From assembly GCF_021531895.1 (NCBI RefSeq), contig NZ_JAFBIX010000013.1:30029-94028 (forward strand): a stretch of DNA of 64,000 bases, read 5' to 3'. The notes under the pieces were generated by a model that worked only from the letters and a program-made list of their open reading frames with translations, was not told the origin of the DNA and ran no database searches. A program made the position numbers and the translations under genes. Positions within the stretch are counted from its first letter, which is position 1. Each line of letters opens with the position of its first letter. The DNA comes from Faecalicatena contorta. Its GTDB lineage: Bacteria > Bacillota > Clostridia > Lachnospirales > Lachnospiraceae. Of the stretch, positions 1 through 8,596 are shown one piece after another.

Positions 1-215
1 CACAGATCCATCACATCCCCCGGAGAAGGCTGGGATGTTGTGACATCGATTCCGCTCGTGAGGCTTCCATAGAACATCTCCTGAGTAAGATCCTGCCCCT
101 CATATCTCGTTACTCCATCAACAATGACTGGCATAGGGAGAATGAATATCCCTTCCTTTTTTGCTTCTTCCTGTGTAATTCCACTGTTACTGTCTGTTAC
201 GACTGCCGTTTTCAT
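1..215 (-). CDS. DegV family fatty-acid-binding protein, 5' part only
   Basis: The first 71 codons are present; the rest lies beyond the left edge of the window. The N-terminus MKTAVVTDSNSGIT, followed by a PMPVIVDG-like strand and a later TTSQPSPGD segment, matches the DegV family. DegV proteins bind a fatty acid in the cytosol and in some Firmicutes serve as FakB, presenting fatty acids to the kinase FakA for incorporation into phospholipid. The start is supported by a GGAGG box about 10 nt upstream (plus-strand 226-230). The gene is divergent from the TetR gene at 365, with about 150 bp between them, so the two could share regulation. Family assignment is firm; the fatty-acid role is inherited from the family. 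Confidence 0.85.
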   Translation of the reverse strand, partial: MKTAVVTDSNSGITQEEAKKEGIFILPMPVIVDGVTRYEGQDLTQEMFYGSLTSGIDVTTSQPSPGDVMDL

Positions 216-284
216 CCACTTATATCCTCCTGTTTCAAATATTCTTTTACAACTTGAAATAAATTCCCATTCTATTTATAATTA

Positions 285-305
285 GATGTGACAAATTGTA
301 ACATC
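285..305. promoter_or_regulatory. 21-bp inverted repeat, candidate TetR operator
   Basis: The two ends are GATGT and ACATC, with inner arms ACAA and TTGT around a central A. Ten base pairs match except one (G/A at arm position 6). It lies between the divergent degV and tetR genes, a usual place for an autoregulatory TetR site. No consensus promoter was found in exact register with it. The regulator assignment is inference from position. Confidence 0.4.
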
Positions 306-364
306 TCAGAATTTTTAATTCAAGATAATTACTAATAACTGTTACAAATCAGGGGGTTTTGTTC

Positions 365-922
365 ATGAATAAAGAACGGAAAAATCAATCTAATATCCTT
401 GCAAAGGAATGCATTGTTACCGCACTGATCCAATTATTAAAGGAAAAACCTTTATCCGCTATATCGGTCTGCGAACTGACAGAAAAGGCCGGCGTCTCCC
501 GAATGACTTATTACCGTAATTATCAGTCCAAAGAAGATATATTTGCTTCCTATCTGGAAGATGCTTTGATGAATTACAAGCAGGAAGCAAAATCTCTGTC
601 ACTGGACAAACATTTCTATTCTTCAGAAAATCTTCTGCACTGTTTTTCTTACTTTGAAGCACATCAGGAATTTATTGACAGTCTCTTCAAAAGCGGTCTA
701 AGCCATATGCTCCTGAATGCAATCAGTCAGTATGTCCTGGAGACCTGGTATCACCCAGGAGACAGCATCGAACTCTATTACTGTCTTCAGGCTTTTGCCG
801 GTGCATTGTATAACCTTTATATTACCTGGTCCTCGAATGGTTTTAAAGAATCACCAGAAGAATTGGCAGAGATCATGTATCGAATCGTGCCTTCTCCTCA
901 ACCCGAATCTGTAACTCTGTAA
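365..922 (+). CDS. TetR/AcrR family transcriptional regulator
   Basis: A 185-aa protein with an N-terminal TetR-type DNA-binding domain at about residues 10-60. It includes the helix-turn-helix and the signature VSRMTYYRNYQSKEDIF, close to the family's typical TFYRHFxSKEEL pattern. The C-terminal ligand domain resembles the TetR_C group found in many Firmicutes regulators; no ligand can be named. The ATG at 365 is preferred over an in-frame TTG at 359, because the AGGGGG box at 351-356 is 8 nt from the ATG and only 2 nt from the TTG. Its 3' end overlaps the convergent MerR gene by 50 bp, so the two transcripts would be antisense at their ends. A dyad 60-80 bp upstream may be its own operator. 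Confidence 0.85.
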   Translation: MNKERKNQSNILAKECIVTALIQLLKEKPLSAISVCELTEKAGVSRMTYYRNYQSKEDIFASYLEDALMNYKQEAKSLSLDKHFYSSENLLHCFSYFEAHQEFIDSLFKSGLSHMLLNAISQYVLETWYHPGDSIELYYCLQAFAGALYNLYITWSSNGFKESPEELAEIMYRIVPSPQPESVTL

Positions 923-1685
923 TGTGTTCTTCTTCTCTTCCAGATACATGGATATCCACCCAGAGGATCTCATACACATCACCGACCATCCGATACCCAT
1001 GTTCTTTCGCATAAGCAAGCAACCTGGGGAGACACTGATAATTCTGGTTGCAATTGCCCCGGTAACTGATGGTAAGGTATTCTCCGCCCGGTATGACCAT
1101 ATCGCCCTCCGTATCTATGATAAACACACCTTCATATTCCCGGCATCTTTGGTTCCTTGCACTTTCTGCCAAGATTACAGAACCGATATGATTGCTTCCT
1201 ATGATATAGGATTTATCGGGATTCTTATTCAGAAGCTGCTTGATCAGCACATCCATCTCTTCATCCCGCTCATATCCTTTCTCGATATAATAACAGCTTC
1301 GATCTGGCAATTGCTGTAACTGCACGACTCCAAGCACTTTTTCTTCACATTCTGAAAGAGTTTCAATACGTTCTTCTACATTCTTCTGTAGTTGCCTCAA
1401 CTTCTCCTGCTTCTCTTCGATCATATGAAGCTCTTCCATCAACAGTACTTTCGTAGAACTAACCGTATGATGCTTCAGGTAATCCCCAATCTGTTCCATG
1501 GAAAAACCAAGTTCTCTCAATTCACGAATAACATTCAACCGCCAGATATCATCCAGATGGTAGAGACGATACTGATTCTCTCCACGCTTTGGCTTTAGTA
1601 TTCCCAGTTTTTCATAATATCTCAGAGAATCTGCCCCGATATGGTATAGCTGTGATATCTCTCCGATTTTAAAATATTTCTTCAT
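873..1685 (-). CDS. MerR family regulator with C-terminal effector-binding domain
   Basis: A 270-aa BmrR-like activator. The N-terminus KYFKIGEISQLYHIGADSLR is a MerR winged helix, followed by YYEKLGILKP, a dimerising coiled coil (about residues 75-115) and a C-terminal GyrI-like or Bac_rhamnosid-type ligand domain with an EILWVDIHV strand. Such proteins bind hydrophobic or cationic drugs and activate an efflux gene. The ATG at 1685 is chosen over one nine codons upstream because AAAAGGA lies 5 nt before it. The divergent MATE gene, and a perfect MerR-type operator between the two genes, indicate that this protein controls that pump. The last 50 bp overlap the tetR 3' end. Confidence 0.9.
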   Translation of the reverse strand: MKKYFKIGEISQLYHIGADSLRYYEKLGILKPKRGENQYRLYHLDDIWRLNVIRELRELGFSMEQIGDYLKHHTVSSTKVLLMEELHMIEEKQEKLRQLQKNVEERIETLSECEEKVLGVVQLQQLPDRSCYYIEKGYERDEEMDVLIKQLLNKNPDKSYIIGSNHIGSVILAESARNQRCREYEGVFIIDTEGDMVIPGGEYLTISYRGNCNQNYQCLPRLLAYAKEHGYRMVGDVYEILWVDIHVSGREEEHITELQIRVEEKARFDT

Positions 1686-1712
1686 ATAAATCCTTTTTTC
1701 TTTCATTTTCAC

Positions 1713-1743
1713 TTGACCTTAGTATTATACCAAGGTTTAGTAT
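1713..1743 (+). promoter_or_regulatory. MerR-type promoter/operator for the MATE gene
   Basis: A -35 TTGACC (1713-1718) and a -10 TAGTAT (1738-1743) are separated by 19 bp, the over-long spacer typical of MerR-activated promoters. The spacer carries a 21-bp palindrome at 1716-1736 with outer arms ACCTT/AAGGT and inner arms GTAT/ATAC, matching the MerR-family operator pattern. It faces the MATE gene at 1768. Confidence 0.88.
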
Positions 1744-1767
1744 AGAATACAACAAGGAGGTTTTACT

Positions 1768-3093
1768 ATGAAGTTAGAAGGAAAATCATTACTTCATGAT
1801 TTCTTTCGTTTTATCATTCCATCGCTAGTTGCCCAATGGGTATATGCACTTTACACGATGATAGATGGCATGTTCGTTGCCAGAGGAGTATCTGAACTGG
1901 CTTTGTCCGGTGTCAATATTGCCATGCCATTCGTTACCTTCCTTTTCTCCGTGGCATTATTATTTTCCGTAGGTTCCTCTACCATCATTGCCATGCTGTT
2001 AGGAGAAAAAGAAGATGCAAGAGCAAGGGAAGTATTTACCCATAATATTCTGACCGCCATTATTGTGTCTCTGTTGATTACATGGATCGTCCTGTGGAAA
2101 TCCGAAGAGATTGCGTTATTCCTGGGAGCAACGGAACTCACCATGGATTACGTCCAGACATACCTGAAAACGATTGCATGCTTCAGCGTCTTTTTTATCT
2201 GTTCTTATTCGCTGGAGGTATTGATTAAGACCGATGGTTATCCTATGAAAGCAACGATTATCGTCACTACCGGAACGATTCTCAACTGTATTCTGGATTA
2301 TCTGTTTGTCATCGCTTTTCACAAAGGAGTCTGGGGCGCAGCATTTGCGACAGGTCTCTCACAACTGTGTGTTGTATTACTGTATCTGACTCACTTTTGC
2401 AGTACCAAGACCCATATGAAACTGGTGAGGTTCACGCCATCTCTGTCTCTTATGTGGCGTACCATAAAGATCGGTCTGTCTTCTGGAATCACAGAATTCT
2501 CAGCAGGAATTGTCATCTTCCTGTTCAACCAGTCGATTCTCGCATATCTAGGCGAAGAATCCATTGTAAGCTATACCATTGTCACCTACGTCAGTACCAT
2601 TGTGGTCATGTCGATGGCAGGTATCGCTCAGGGAATTCAACCTCTGGTCAGCTATCATTATGGCAGGAAGATGCCACAGAATTATCATCGTCTTTTAAAA
2701 TATGCTCTTTGCTTTGGGACTGTATTTTCCATTGCAGCTTTTCTAATATCCCGAATGGTAGCAAGTCCACTTGTAAACTTGTTCATCTCACCGGAATTAG
2801 CACAACTTCGGGCCGATTCTGTAAGAATCTTTTATACATTTTCTTACTCCTTTCTGCTCTGTGGTTTTAACGTGATTATTGGCGGATTCTTTACTGCAAT
2901 CGAATATCCCAAGTCTGCCATGGCCATCTCTCTGGGAAGAGGATTCATCTTTGTTGCCATAAGTCTCCGGATCCTGACAAGACTTCTTGGGGGAAATGGT
3001 ATCTGGATGGCAGCAACACTTGCAGAAGGAATGTGTCTAGTACTTACACTGGTATTATTCATGTATTACCGGTCAACATGCACCCATTCTTAA
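1768..3093 (+). CDS. MATE family efflux transporter
   Basis: A 441-aa integral membrane protein with about twelve hydrophobic segments in two MatE-domain halves, close to the family's usual 440-460 aa. The N-terminus (FFRFIIPSLVAQWVYALYTM) and the internal GIAQGIQPLVSYHYG segment are typical of NorM/MepA-type sodium- or proton-coupled drug and metabolite exporters. AAGGAGG lies 7 nt before the ATG. It is transcribed from a MerR-type promoter and sits head to head with the MerR gene, so it is probably an inducible multidrug pump whose substrate also binds that regulator. The substrate is unknown. It is the first of four MATE genes in the window. Confidence 0.9.
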   Translation: MKLEGKSLLHDFFRFIIPSLVAQWVYALYTMIDGMFVARGVSELALSGVNIAMPFVTFLFSVALLFSVGSSTIIAMLLGEKEDARAREVFTHNILTAIIVSLLITWIVLWKSEEIALFLGATELTMDYVQTYLKTIACFSVFFICSYSLEVLIKTDGYPMKATIIVTTGTILNCILDYLFVIAFHKGVWGAAFATGLSQLCVVLLYLTHFCSTKTHMKLVRFTPSLSLMWRTIKIGLSSGITEFSAGIVIFLFNQSILAYLGEESIVSYTIVTYVSTIVVMSMAGIAQGIQPLVSYHYGRKMPQNYHRLLKYALCFGTVFSIAAFLISRMVASPLVNLFISPELAQLRADSVRIFYTFSYSFLLCGFNVIIGGFFTAIEYPKSAMAISLGRGFIFVAISLRILTRLLGGNGIWMAATLAEGMCLVLTLVLFMYYRSTCTHS

Positions 3094-3130
3094 TGACCCT
3101 CCAATCAAAACAGGAATGTCGGATGCATAA

Positions 3131-5869
3131 CTAATCTTCTCCTATTCTTTCTTTTCTTCCTAATCTTATATCTTCCATCTCTTCGGCCATCTTGGCATCC
3201 ATATGGTCGAACAGATAATTCTTATTACTTTCGCGGCGGCTTTCATACTCCTCCCGGATCTGACGTCTGACAATCTCTACTTCTTCCCGGAATTCCCTGG
3301 ATGAGATCAGTGTTCCTCCCTGTCCCAGAGTAACGACCTGTTCTACACCGTCTGACGTAACAACCGTTACGTGATATTTCTTTCCAATCTGATGAACGAC
3401 CTTCTCAATATACTGATCCGCCGTCTCTGCTTCCTTGGTGTATACCACGTGGATATTGTGATACTTCTGGATCTCCAGCGCATAGCCATCCACCTTATAA
3501 GCATCAAAGACCAGTATGACTACACATTTCTTAAAGCCCTGATAATTGCACAGAACATCCATCAGCTTATTTCTCGCTGCTTCGATATTCTCCTTTGCCA
3601 GTTCCTTAAGATCATCCCATGCAAATATAACATTATAACCATCTACCAGAAGATACTCCTGAATCTCTTCTTTCTTCTTCGTATGTCTCTCTTTTTCAGC
3701 ACTTACCGTTCTGGACGCAGGGCTTAACCTGCGCTCTACTTTTCCATAGGTTCGGATAAATATCTCTTCTAATTCTTTCTCTTCCTGACGACTTAAAAGC
3801 GCCTGGCGGCTTCTTCCCTTGTCTGAGCGATTCCCTGTATGGCTCACAGTCTTCGGCTGCAACAGCTTCTCTTCCTTTTCCAGCTGGCTTTCAATATGCA
3901 TATATTCGGGAACCTGATTCCAAGGAACTACGAATCCTGCGCCATGAGAACAGAATACGGAACCGGTCGGGTTATCCAGATCTCTGTCCGGTTCGTATCC
4001 ACTAATCTCAATCACCTCTTCTGCATTATGGCAAGGTTCATACCCTCTGAACGTACAGGTCAGCTTTCCGCGGCCTCTGGAATAACTGTTGACTTCTCTC
4101 TGGTAATCCCGCATCGTTGCTACCGGCGCACTTCCAGTCAGAATCGCCATCTCACCATGCGTCTGAGGCGGCTGAAATTCGCCGGACATCTTCTGGATAT
4201 CCGTCATAGCACGTCCCACCATCTCAGACGGAACTTCCAGACAAAACTCATAATACGACTCCAGAAGAACGCTCTCTGCCTGCATCAGTCCCTGACGCAC
4301 GGCACGATAGGTTGCCTGACGGAAATCTCCACCCTCTGTATGCTTCTGATGGGCTCGTCCTGCTGCCAGAGTAATCTTCATATCCGTAATCACAGCACCT
4401 GTCAGCACTCCGCGATGCTCCTTCTCTGCCAGATGGGTCATGATCAGACGCTGCCAGTTCTTGTCCAGCATATCTTCACTACAATTCGTATCCAGAACCA
4501 GACCGCTGCCCTTTTTCCCCGGTTCCATGATCAGATGAACTTCCGCATAATGGCGAAGCGGCTCAAAGTGTCCCACACCTTCTACCTTATTCCGAATTGT
4601 TTCCTTATATACAATATTTCCCGTGTCAAAGGATACCAGCACATGGAAGCGCTCCTGAATCAGGCTCTGCAAGATCTCAATCTGCACTTCTCCCATAAGC
4701 CGGGCATAGATCTCTCCTAATTCTTCATTCCATACGATCCGAAGCATCGGATCTTCTTCCTCAAGCTGCCGAAGATTCCGTAACATGGTATGTACATCAC
4801 AGCCTTCCGGCAGCAGAATCCGATAATTCAGCACCGGTTCCAGCATCGGAGCCTGAGATTCCTTCTCTATGCCAAGACCTTCTCCCGGATAGGTATGACT
4901 CAGACCAGTCACCGCGCAGATACGTCCGGCTTCTGCTTCTTGTATCAATTCATACTTTTCTCCTGAATAGATACGGATCTGATTCACTTTTTCTTCCCAG
5001 CGTTCTTCATCCTCTACATGATCTGACATATGATTGGACAACATGGATTTGACCTTCAAGATTCCGCTGGTAATCTTCAGGTACGTCAGACGATTCCCCT
5101 GCGAATCACGGGATATCTTAAACACTTTTGCTCCAAATTCCTTAGAATGCGCAGAATCCTTCGCTGCATAAGGCAACGTATATCGTTCCATTCCATCCAG
5201 GAACTCTTGAACTCCCTGCAATTTTAACGCTGAGCCAAAATAACATGGATAGACTTTTCTCTGCACGATCAATCGGGCAATCGTCTCTTCACAGAGTTCT
5301 CCGGTCTGCAGATATTCGTCCAGAGCCTCCTCTTCACAGGTTGCCAGATTGTCATATAGTATCTCTTTCTCATCATCAAAGGCAATGCAGCCTTCATCCA
5401 GACTATGTTTTAATTCATCCAGCAGCTGTTCCCGATCCGTTCCATCCTGATCCATCTTGTTTACAAAAAGGAAGGTCGGAATCTGGTAACGCCGCAGAAG
5501 ATTCCACACAGTACGGGTATGTCCCTGCACGCCGTCCATTCCACTAATCACAAGGATTGCATAATCCAATACCTGCAATGTTCGTTCCATCTCTGCCGAG
5601 AAATCCACATGCCCCGGAGTGTCCAAAAGCGTCACCTGTGTCTTTCCAAGTTCCAGGACTGCCTGTTTCGAGAAGATGGTGATTCCCCGATTCCGTTCCA
5701 GTTCATAAGTATCCAGATAGGCATTCTTATGATCCACACGCCCTAATTCTCTGATCTTTCCGCCGAGATACAAAAGGCCTTCTGAAAGAGTGGTCTTTCC
5801 CGCATCTACATGAGCAAGAATACCTACGCATATATGTTTTTTGGGTTTATTCTCAGATATCACATCCAT
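3131..5869 (-). CDS. EF-G/TetM-like ribosomal GTPase fused to a C-terminal NYN (YacP/Rae1-like) domain
   Basis: A 912-aa protein. Residues 12-27 carry the G1 loop (AHVDAGKT), then DTPGH (G3) and NKMD (G4). The middle follows the EF-G domain II-V order seen in tetracycline ribosomal protection proteins. From about residue 738 the sequence changes to a NYN/PIN-like fold: LVDGYNVIF, then FDAY, an ETADQYIE segment and VVTSDG, which supply the conserved acidic residues. B. subtilis Rae1 (YacP) of this family cuts mRNA in the ribosomal A site. A protein of this design would bind the ribosome, hydrolyse GTP and possibly cleave RNA. Tetracycline resistance cannot be concluded. The ATG at 5869 is used because AGAAAGGGG lies 8 nt upstream; an upstream TTG at 5890 has no such site. 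Monocistronic, convergent with the MATE gene. Confidence 0.88.
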   Translation of the reverse strand: MDVISENKPKKHICVGILAHVDAGKTTLSEGLLYLGGKIRELGRVDHKNAYLDTYELERNRGITIFSKQAVLELGKTQVTLLDTPGHVDFSAEMERTLQVLDYAILVISGMDGVQGHTRTVWNLLRRYQIPTFLFVNKMDQDGTDREQLLDELKHSLDEGCIAFDDEKEILYDNLATCEEEALDEYLQTGELCEETIARLIVQRKVYPCYFGSALKLQGVQEFLDGMERYTLPYAAKDSAHSKEFGAKVFKISRDSQGNRLTYLKITSGILKVKSMLSNHMSDHVEDEERWEEKVNQIRIYSGEKYELIQEAEAGRICAVTGLSHTYPGEGLGIEKESQAPMLEPVLNYRILLPEGCDVHTMLRNLRQLEEEDPMLRIVWNEELGEIYARLMGEVQIEILQSLIQERFHVLVSFDTGNIVYKETIRNKVEGVGHFEPLRHYAEVHLIMEPGKKGSGLVLDTNCSEDMLDKNWQRLIMTHLAEKEHRGVLTGAVITDMKITLAAGRAHQKHTEGGDFRQATYRAVRQGLMQAESVLLESYYEFCLEVPSEMVGRAMTDIQKMSGEFQPPQTHGEMAILTGSAPVATMRDYQREVNSYSRGRGKLTCTFRGYEPCHNAEEVIEISGYEPDRDLDNPTGSVFCSHGAGFVVPWNQVPEYMHIESQLEKEEKLLQPKTVSHTGNRSDKGRSRQALLSRQEEKELEEIFIRTYGKVERRLSPASRTVSAEKERHTKKKEEIQEYLLVDGYNVIFAWDDLKELAKENIEAARNKLMDVLCNYQGFKKCVVILVFDAYKVDGYALEIQKYHNIHVVYTKEAETADQYIEKVVHQIGKKYHVTVVTSDGVEQVVTLGQGGTLISSREFREEVEIVRRQIREEYESRRESNKNYLFDHMDAKMAEEMEDIRLGRKERIGED

Positions 5870-5953
5870 AGAAAAAGCCCCTTTCTGCAATAAATAATCA
5901 TCTGTAATAACCTGATTATTATATCACAGGAAGGGGCAGAAGTCGACTAATGA

Positions 5954-6505
5954 TTAATGTATATTCCCATCCGTCAACGCAACTTTTATATAATCATGAT
6001 GTACCAGTTCCAGATATTTTCCGAATACATCTGTTGTCTTCATTTTTATACTGGATGTGTTCACGCAAGGATGGCATGCGAATTCTTCATCTTGCAGCAC
6101 TTCTTTATCTACCAGCAACTGTACACGGTTCTCCGGGTCGAAGATCAATCCCATAATGGTCGCCGAGCCAGGTGTGACATTTAGGTATTTTTCCATATCT
6201 TCTGCCGATGCGAAGGACAATCTGGATGTAGGAATCTGCTTCGATAATTCCTTTGTCTGCAGTGACTTCTTTCCCGGCATTACCAGCAGATAGAATGCTG
6301 TCTTCTGGCGATTGCACAGGAACAGATTCTTGCAGATCTCAATCCCAAGTGCCTCATCTACTCCCATACATGCCTCAATCGTAGCAACTGGAGGATGATC
6401 TACGCGGACATAGGGAATTCCTGCAGCATCCAACACATCATAAACTTTGATTTCTTTTTCTTTGCGTCCTTCTGTATTCACCGGGCGTCCTTCATACAAT
6501 TCCAT
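5954..6505 (-). CDS. YbaK/ProX-type aminoacyl-tRNA deacylase
   Basis: A 183-aa protein. After a short N-terminal extension it has the YbaK/EbsC fold: VYDVLDAAGIPYVRVDHPPV, a CKNLFLCN strand, LVMPGKKSL, and a TPGSATIMGLIFD motif typical of the ProX branch. These stand-alone editing domains hydrolyse mischarged Ala- or Cys-tRNA(Pro), keeping proline codons accurate. The gene lies 85 bp downstream of the GTPase start on the same strand, and 19 bp downstream of the XRE gene, with which it could form a short transcription unit. Length fits ProX/PrdX-type proteins (about 160-190 aa). Confidence 0.85.
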   Translation of the reverse strand: MELYEGRPVNTEGRKEKEIKVYDVLDAAGIPYVRVDHPPVATIEACMGVDEALGIEICKNLFLCNRQKTAFYLLVMPGKKSLQTKELSKQIPTSRLSFASAEDMEKYLNVTPGSATIMGLIFDPENRVQLLVDKEVLQDEEFACHPCVNTSSIKMKTTDVFGKYLELVHHDYIKVALTDGNIH

Positions 6506-6523
6506 CTCTTTCCTCCTGAATCG

Positions 6524-7225
6524 TTATTCCATGAACTGATCGATCGTAAATAAATTATATTTTTTGGATATCTTTATATCTTCTTTGGTCAGTTTTAATC
6601 CTTCGATCAATTCACTGTCTTCCTTAAGTATAGAAGATGCAATCATTACCTTAATTGCCACCGGAAGCATCGTCTTATACGACAGGCCTGTAAGCATTCC
6701 AAGCTTACGGTTTGTACGGCTCAAACTATTAATGCAGCAGATTAGCACCTGTTCTGTAGGATTATTCTGATTCTGAAGTGTATAATTCTCTATAAATTCA
6801 TATTTTCTGCTCATCCCTGCATACAAAGCTTTACAGTCTCCTGGATTCTGCACATCCTTCACATCATAAAACAACTGAATTCTCATCTGCCCCAAATCAG
6901 ACAATATGTATCGCTCTATGATACTTTTCAAGATTCTCTTACTTCTTCCATCGTAAGAATACATATATTGCCGATCAAAAAATTCTCCTTCCAGCTCTTC
7001 AGTGTGAAACTCATCTTCCTCTGCCGCCAGAAGCTGTGACGGAGCAACCTTCAACACTTGTGAAATCTCCTCCAAAGTGGCCATATCCAGCGATATCAGA
7101 CCCTTTTCATATTTTGAGATTGTAGATTTGCTCTTATGAATCTGCTTTGCCAGCTCTTCCAGAGTCATCTTATATGCCAGACGATATTTCTTAATATTTG
7201 TCCCCACTCGTTTGTCAATACTCAT
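6524..7225 (-). CDS. XRE family HTH regulator with uncharacterised C-terminal domain
   Basis: A 233-aa protein. Residues 1-65 form a Cro/C1-type helix-turn-helix (LEELAKQIHKSKSTISKYEKG, then ATLEEISQVLKV). The remaining 165 residues match no domain I can name; they are soluble, with a segment rich in Asn/Gln and a conserved-looking CCINSLSRTNRKLGMLTGL stretch. It starts 210 bp from the divergent brnQ gene. Two direct repeats in that gap, close to its own start, may be its operator. It could regulate brnQ, itself, or the downstream ProX gene; position is the only evidence. Confidence 0.75.
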   Translation of the reverse strand: MSIDKRVGTNIKKYRLAYKMTLEELAKQIHKSKSTISKYEKGLISLDMATLEEISQVLKVAPSQLLAAEEDEFHTEELEGEFFDRQYMYSYDGRSKRILKSIIERYILSDLGQMRIQLFYDVKDVQNPGDCKALYAGMSRKYEFIENYTLQNQNNPTEQVLICCINSLSRTNRKLGMLTGLSYKTMLPVAIKVMIASSILKEDSELIEGLKLTKEDIKISKKYNLFTIDQFME

Positions 7226-7243
7226 AACCTCTCCGTTTCTTAC

Positions 7244-7295
7244 AAATCACTTTTTTTATGAAATATATCCCAAATTTATTTGAAATCACTTTTTT
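7244..7295. repeat. Two 13-bp direct repeats upstream of the XRE gene
   Basis: AAATCACTTTTTT occurs at 7244-7256 and again at 7283-7295, a 39-bp period (about four helical turns). The first copy is 19 bp upstream of the XRE start codon. The arrangement suits two regulator dimers on one face of the DNA, but no binding is proven. Confidence 0.4.
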
Positions 7296-7372
7296 ACTAA
7301 TGATTTACAGAAAAAGTCTCTCTTTAATACATAAACACGAAAAAAGTTTCCTGTCAAGACACTTTCATCAAT

Positions 7373-7401
7373 TTGCCGTGCACTTTTATTCACGTTAAAA
7401 T
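7373..7401 (+). promoter_or_regulatory. Candidate sigma-A promoter for brnQ
   Basis: -35 TTGCCG (7373-7378), 17-bp spacer, -10 TAAAAT (7396-7401), about 35 bp before the brnQ start codon. Reasonable match, no other evidence. Confidence 0.45.
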
Positions 7402-7435
7402 AATATCATATTAAAGGAAAGATACTGAGGAAATT

Positions 7436-8596
7436 ATGATGAATCAAAGACAATATAAAGACACCTTCGTGATTGGATTTGCAATATTTGCCATGTTCTT
7501 TGGCGCTGGGAATCTTATTTTTCCACCTTATCTTGGACTGATCACAGGCCAAAAGTGGTTTTTAAGTTTTTTATGTTTTATGTTCATGGATATGGGATTA
7601 AGTATTCTTACACTGCTCGTTGTTGCCAAATTAGGGAAAGGCGCTTCTGGGATTACAGAACGATTGGGCAGAATCCCTTCTTACCTGATTCTGACACTGA
7701 ATGCACTCTGCCTGGGTCCATTGATTGCCATTCCACGAACTGCCGCGACTGCATATGAATTCTCGATAGCACCATTCTTTCCGTCCTTTGACGGGAAATA
7801 TTTTTCTATTCTCTTTTTTGCAATCGTCGTTTTATTCTGCCTGAAACAGTCTAAAGTCATTGATATTATTGGAACTGTCTTTGCACCTTTGATTCTTTTG
7901 GCACTGCTGATACTTATTGTAAAAGGAATTCTGTCACCCCTTGGTTCTATAGATGCTTCTGCCTCTATGCAGAGCGCTGTAGCGGTCGGTGTTAATGCTG
8001 GTTATCAGACGATGGATGTGATGGCTGCCATGATATTCTCTGCCTCTATTTTACTTACACTGCAACAAAAACATTACACTGATACCAAACAACAATTTGA
8101 TATGATTGCCCGGTCCGGAGTCATTGCTGCCGTTATTCTTTTCGTCGTGTATGGCGGTCTGGCATATCTGGGAGCAACGGTATCCAGTATCTACCCTTCA
8201 GATACTGACCGGGTTGTACTATTAATCGCAATCACTAAGTCCCTCTTAGGAAAAAAAGGAATGATTCTTCTGGGAATACTGGTCTGTATTGCCTGTATGA
8301 CACCTGCAATCGGTCTGTTATCATCTGCCGCTTCCTTTTTTGAGAAGCAGACAAAAGGCCATGTCAGCTATCGTACATTTGTCTTTTTATTTGCAGGCAT
8401 AAGCTGTATCATCTCAAACTTTGGAATCAGCCGGATTCTGGAACTTGCTTCCCCGATCTTAAGTATTCTCTATCCGGTATTAATCTTACTGGTATTCCTT
8501 GGATTATTCCAAAAACGTATTCCCAAGGATATGTTCTATCGATTTACCGTTTTCGGGGTATTTTGCATCAGTCTGCTAAGTCTTAGAATCCTATAA
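7436..8596 (+). CDS. brnQ: BrnQ-type branched-chain amino acid:cation symporter
   Basis: A 386-aa membrane protein with about eleven or twelve hydrophobic helices. The start, FAIFAMFFGAGNLIFPPYLG, is the hallmark of the LivCS/BrnQ family, which imports leucine, isoleucine and valine with sodium or protons. It is somewhat shorter than the usual 430-450 aa, with the shortfall near the C-terminus, but the reading frame is clean. A GAGG box lies 6-7 nt before the ATG (two ATGs in tandem). It ends by overlapping the convergent DUF554 gene by 14 bp. The regulator is possibly the divergent XRE protein. Confidence 0.85.
   Translation: MMNQRQYKDTFVIGFAIFAMFFGAGNLIFPPYLGLITGQKWFLSFLCFMFMDMGLSILTLLVVAKLGKGASGITERLGRIPSYLILTLNALCLGPLIAIPRTAATAYEFSIAPFFPSFDGKYFSILFFAIVVLFCLKQSKVIDIIGTVFAPLILLALLILIVKGILSPLGSIDASASMQSAVAVGVNAGYQTMDVMAAMIFSASILLTLQQKHYTDTKQQFDMIARSGVIAAVILFVVYGGLAYLGATVSSIYPSDTDRVVLLIAITKSLLGKKGMILLGILVCIACMTPAIGLLSSAASFFEKQTKGHVSYRTFVFLFAGISCIISNFGISRILELASPILSILYPVLILLVFLGLFQKRIPKDMFYRFTVFGVFCISLLSLRIL

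Noticed and set aside
3131..5869. TetM-type tetracycline resistance gene
   Set aside because: The N-terminal region is similar, but the NYN extension and lack of mobile context make this a chromosomal ribosomal factor. Resistance cannot be claimed from sequence.
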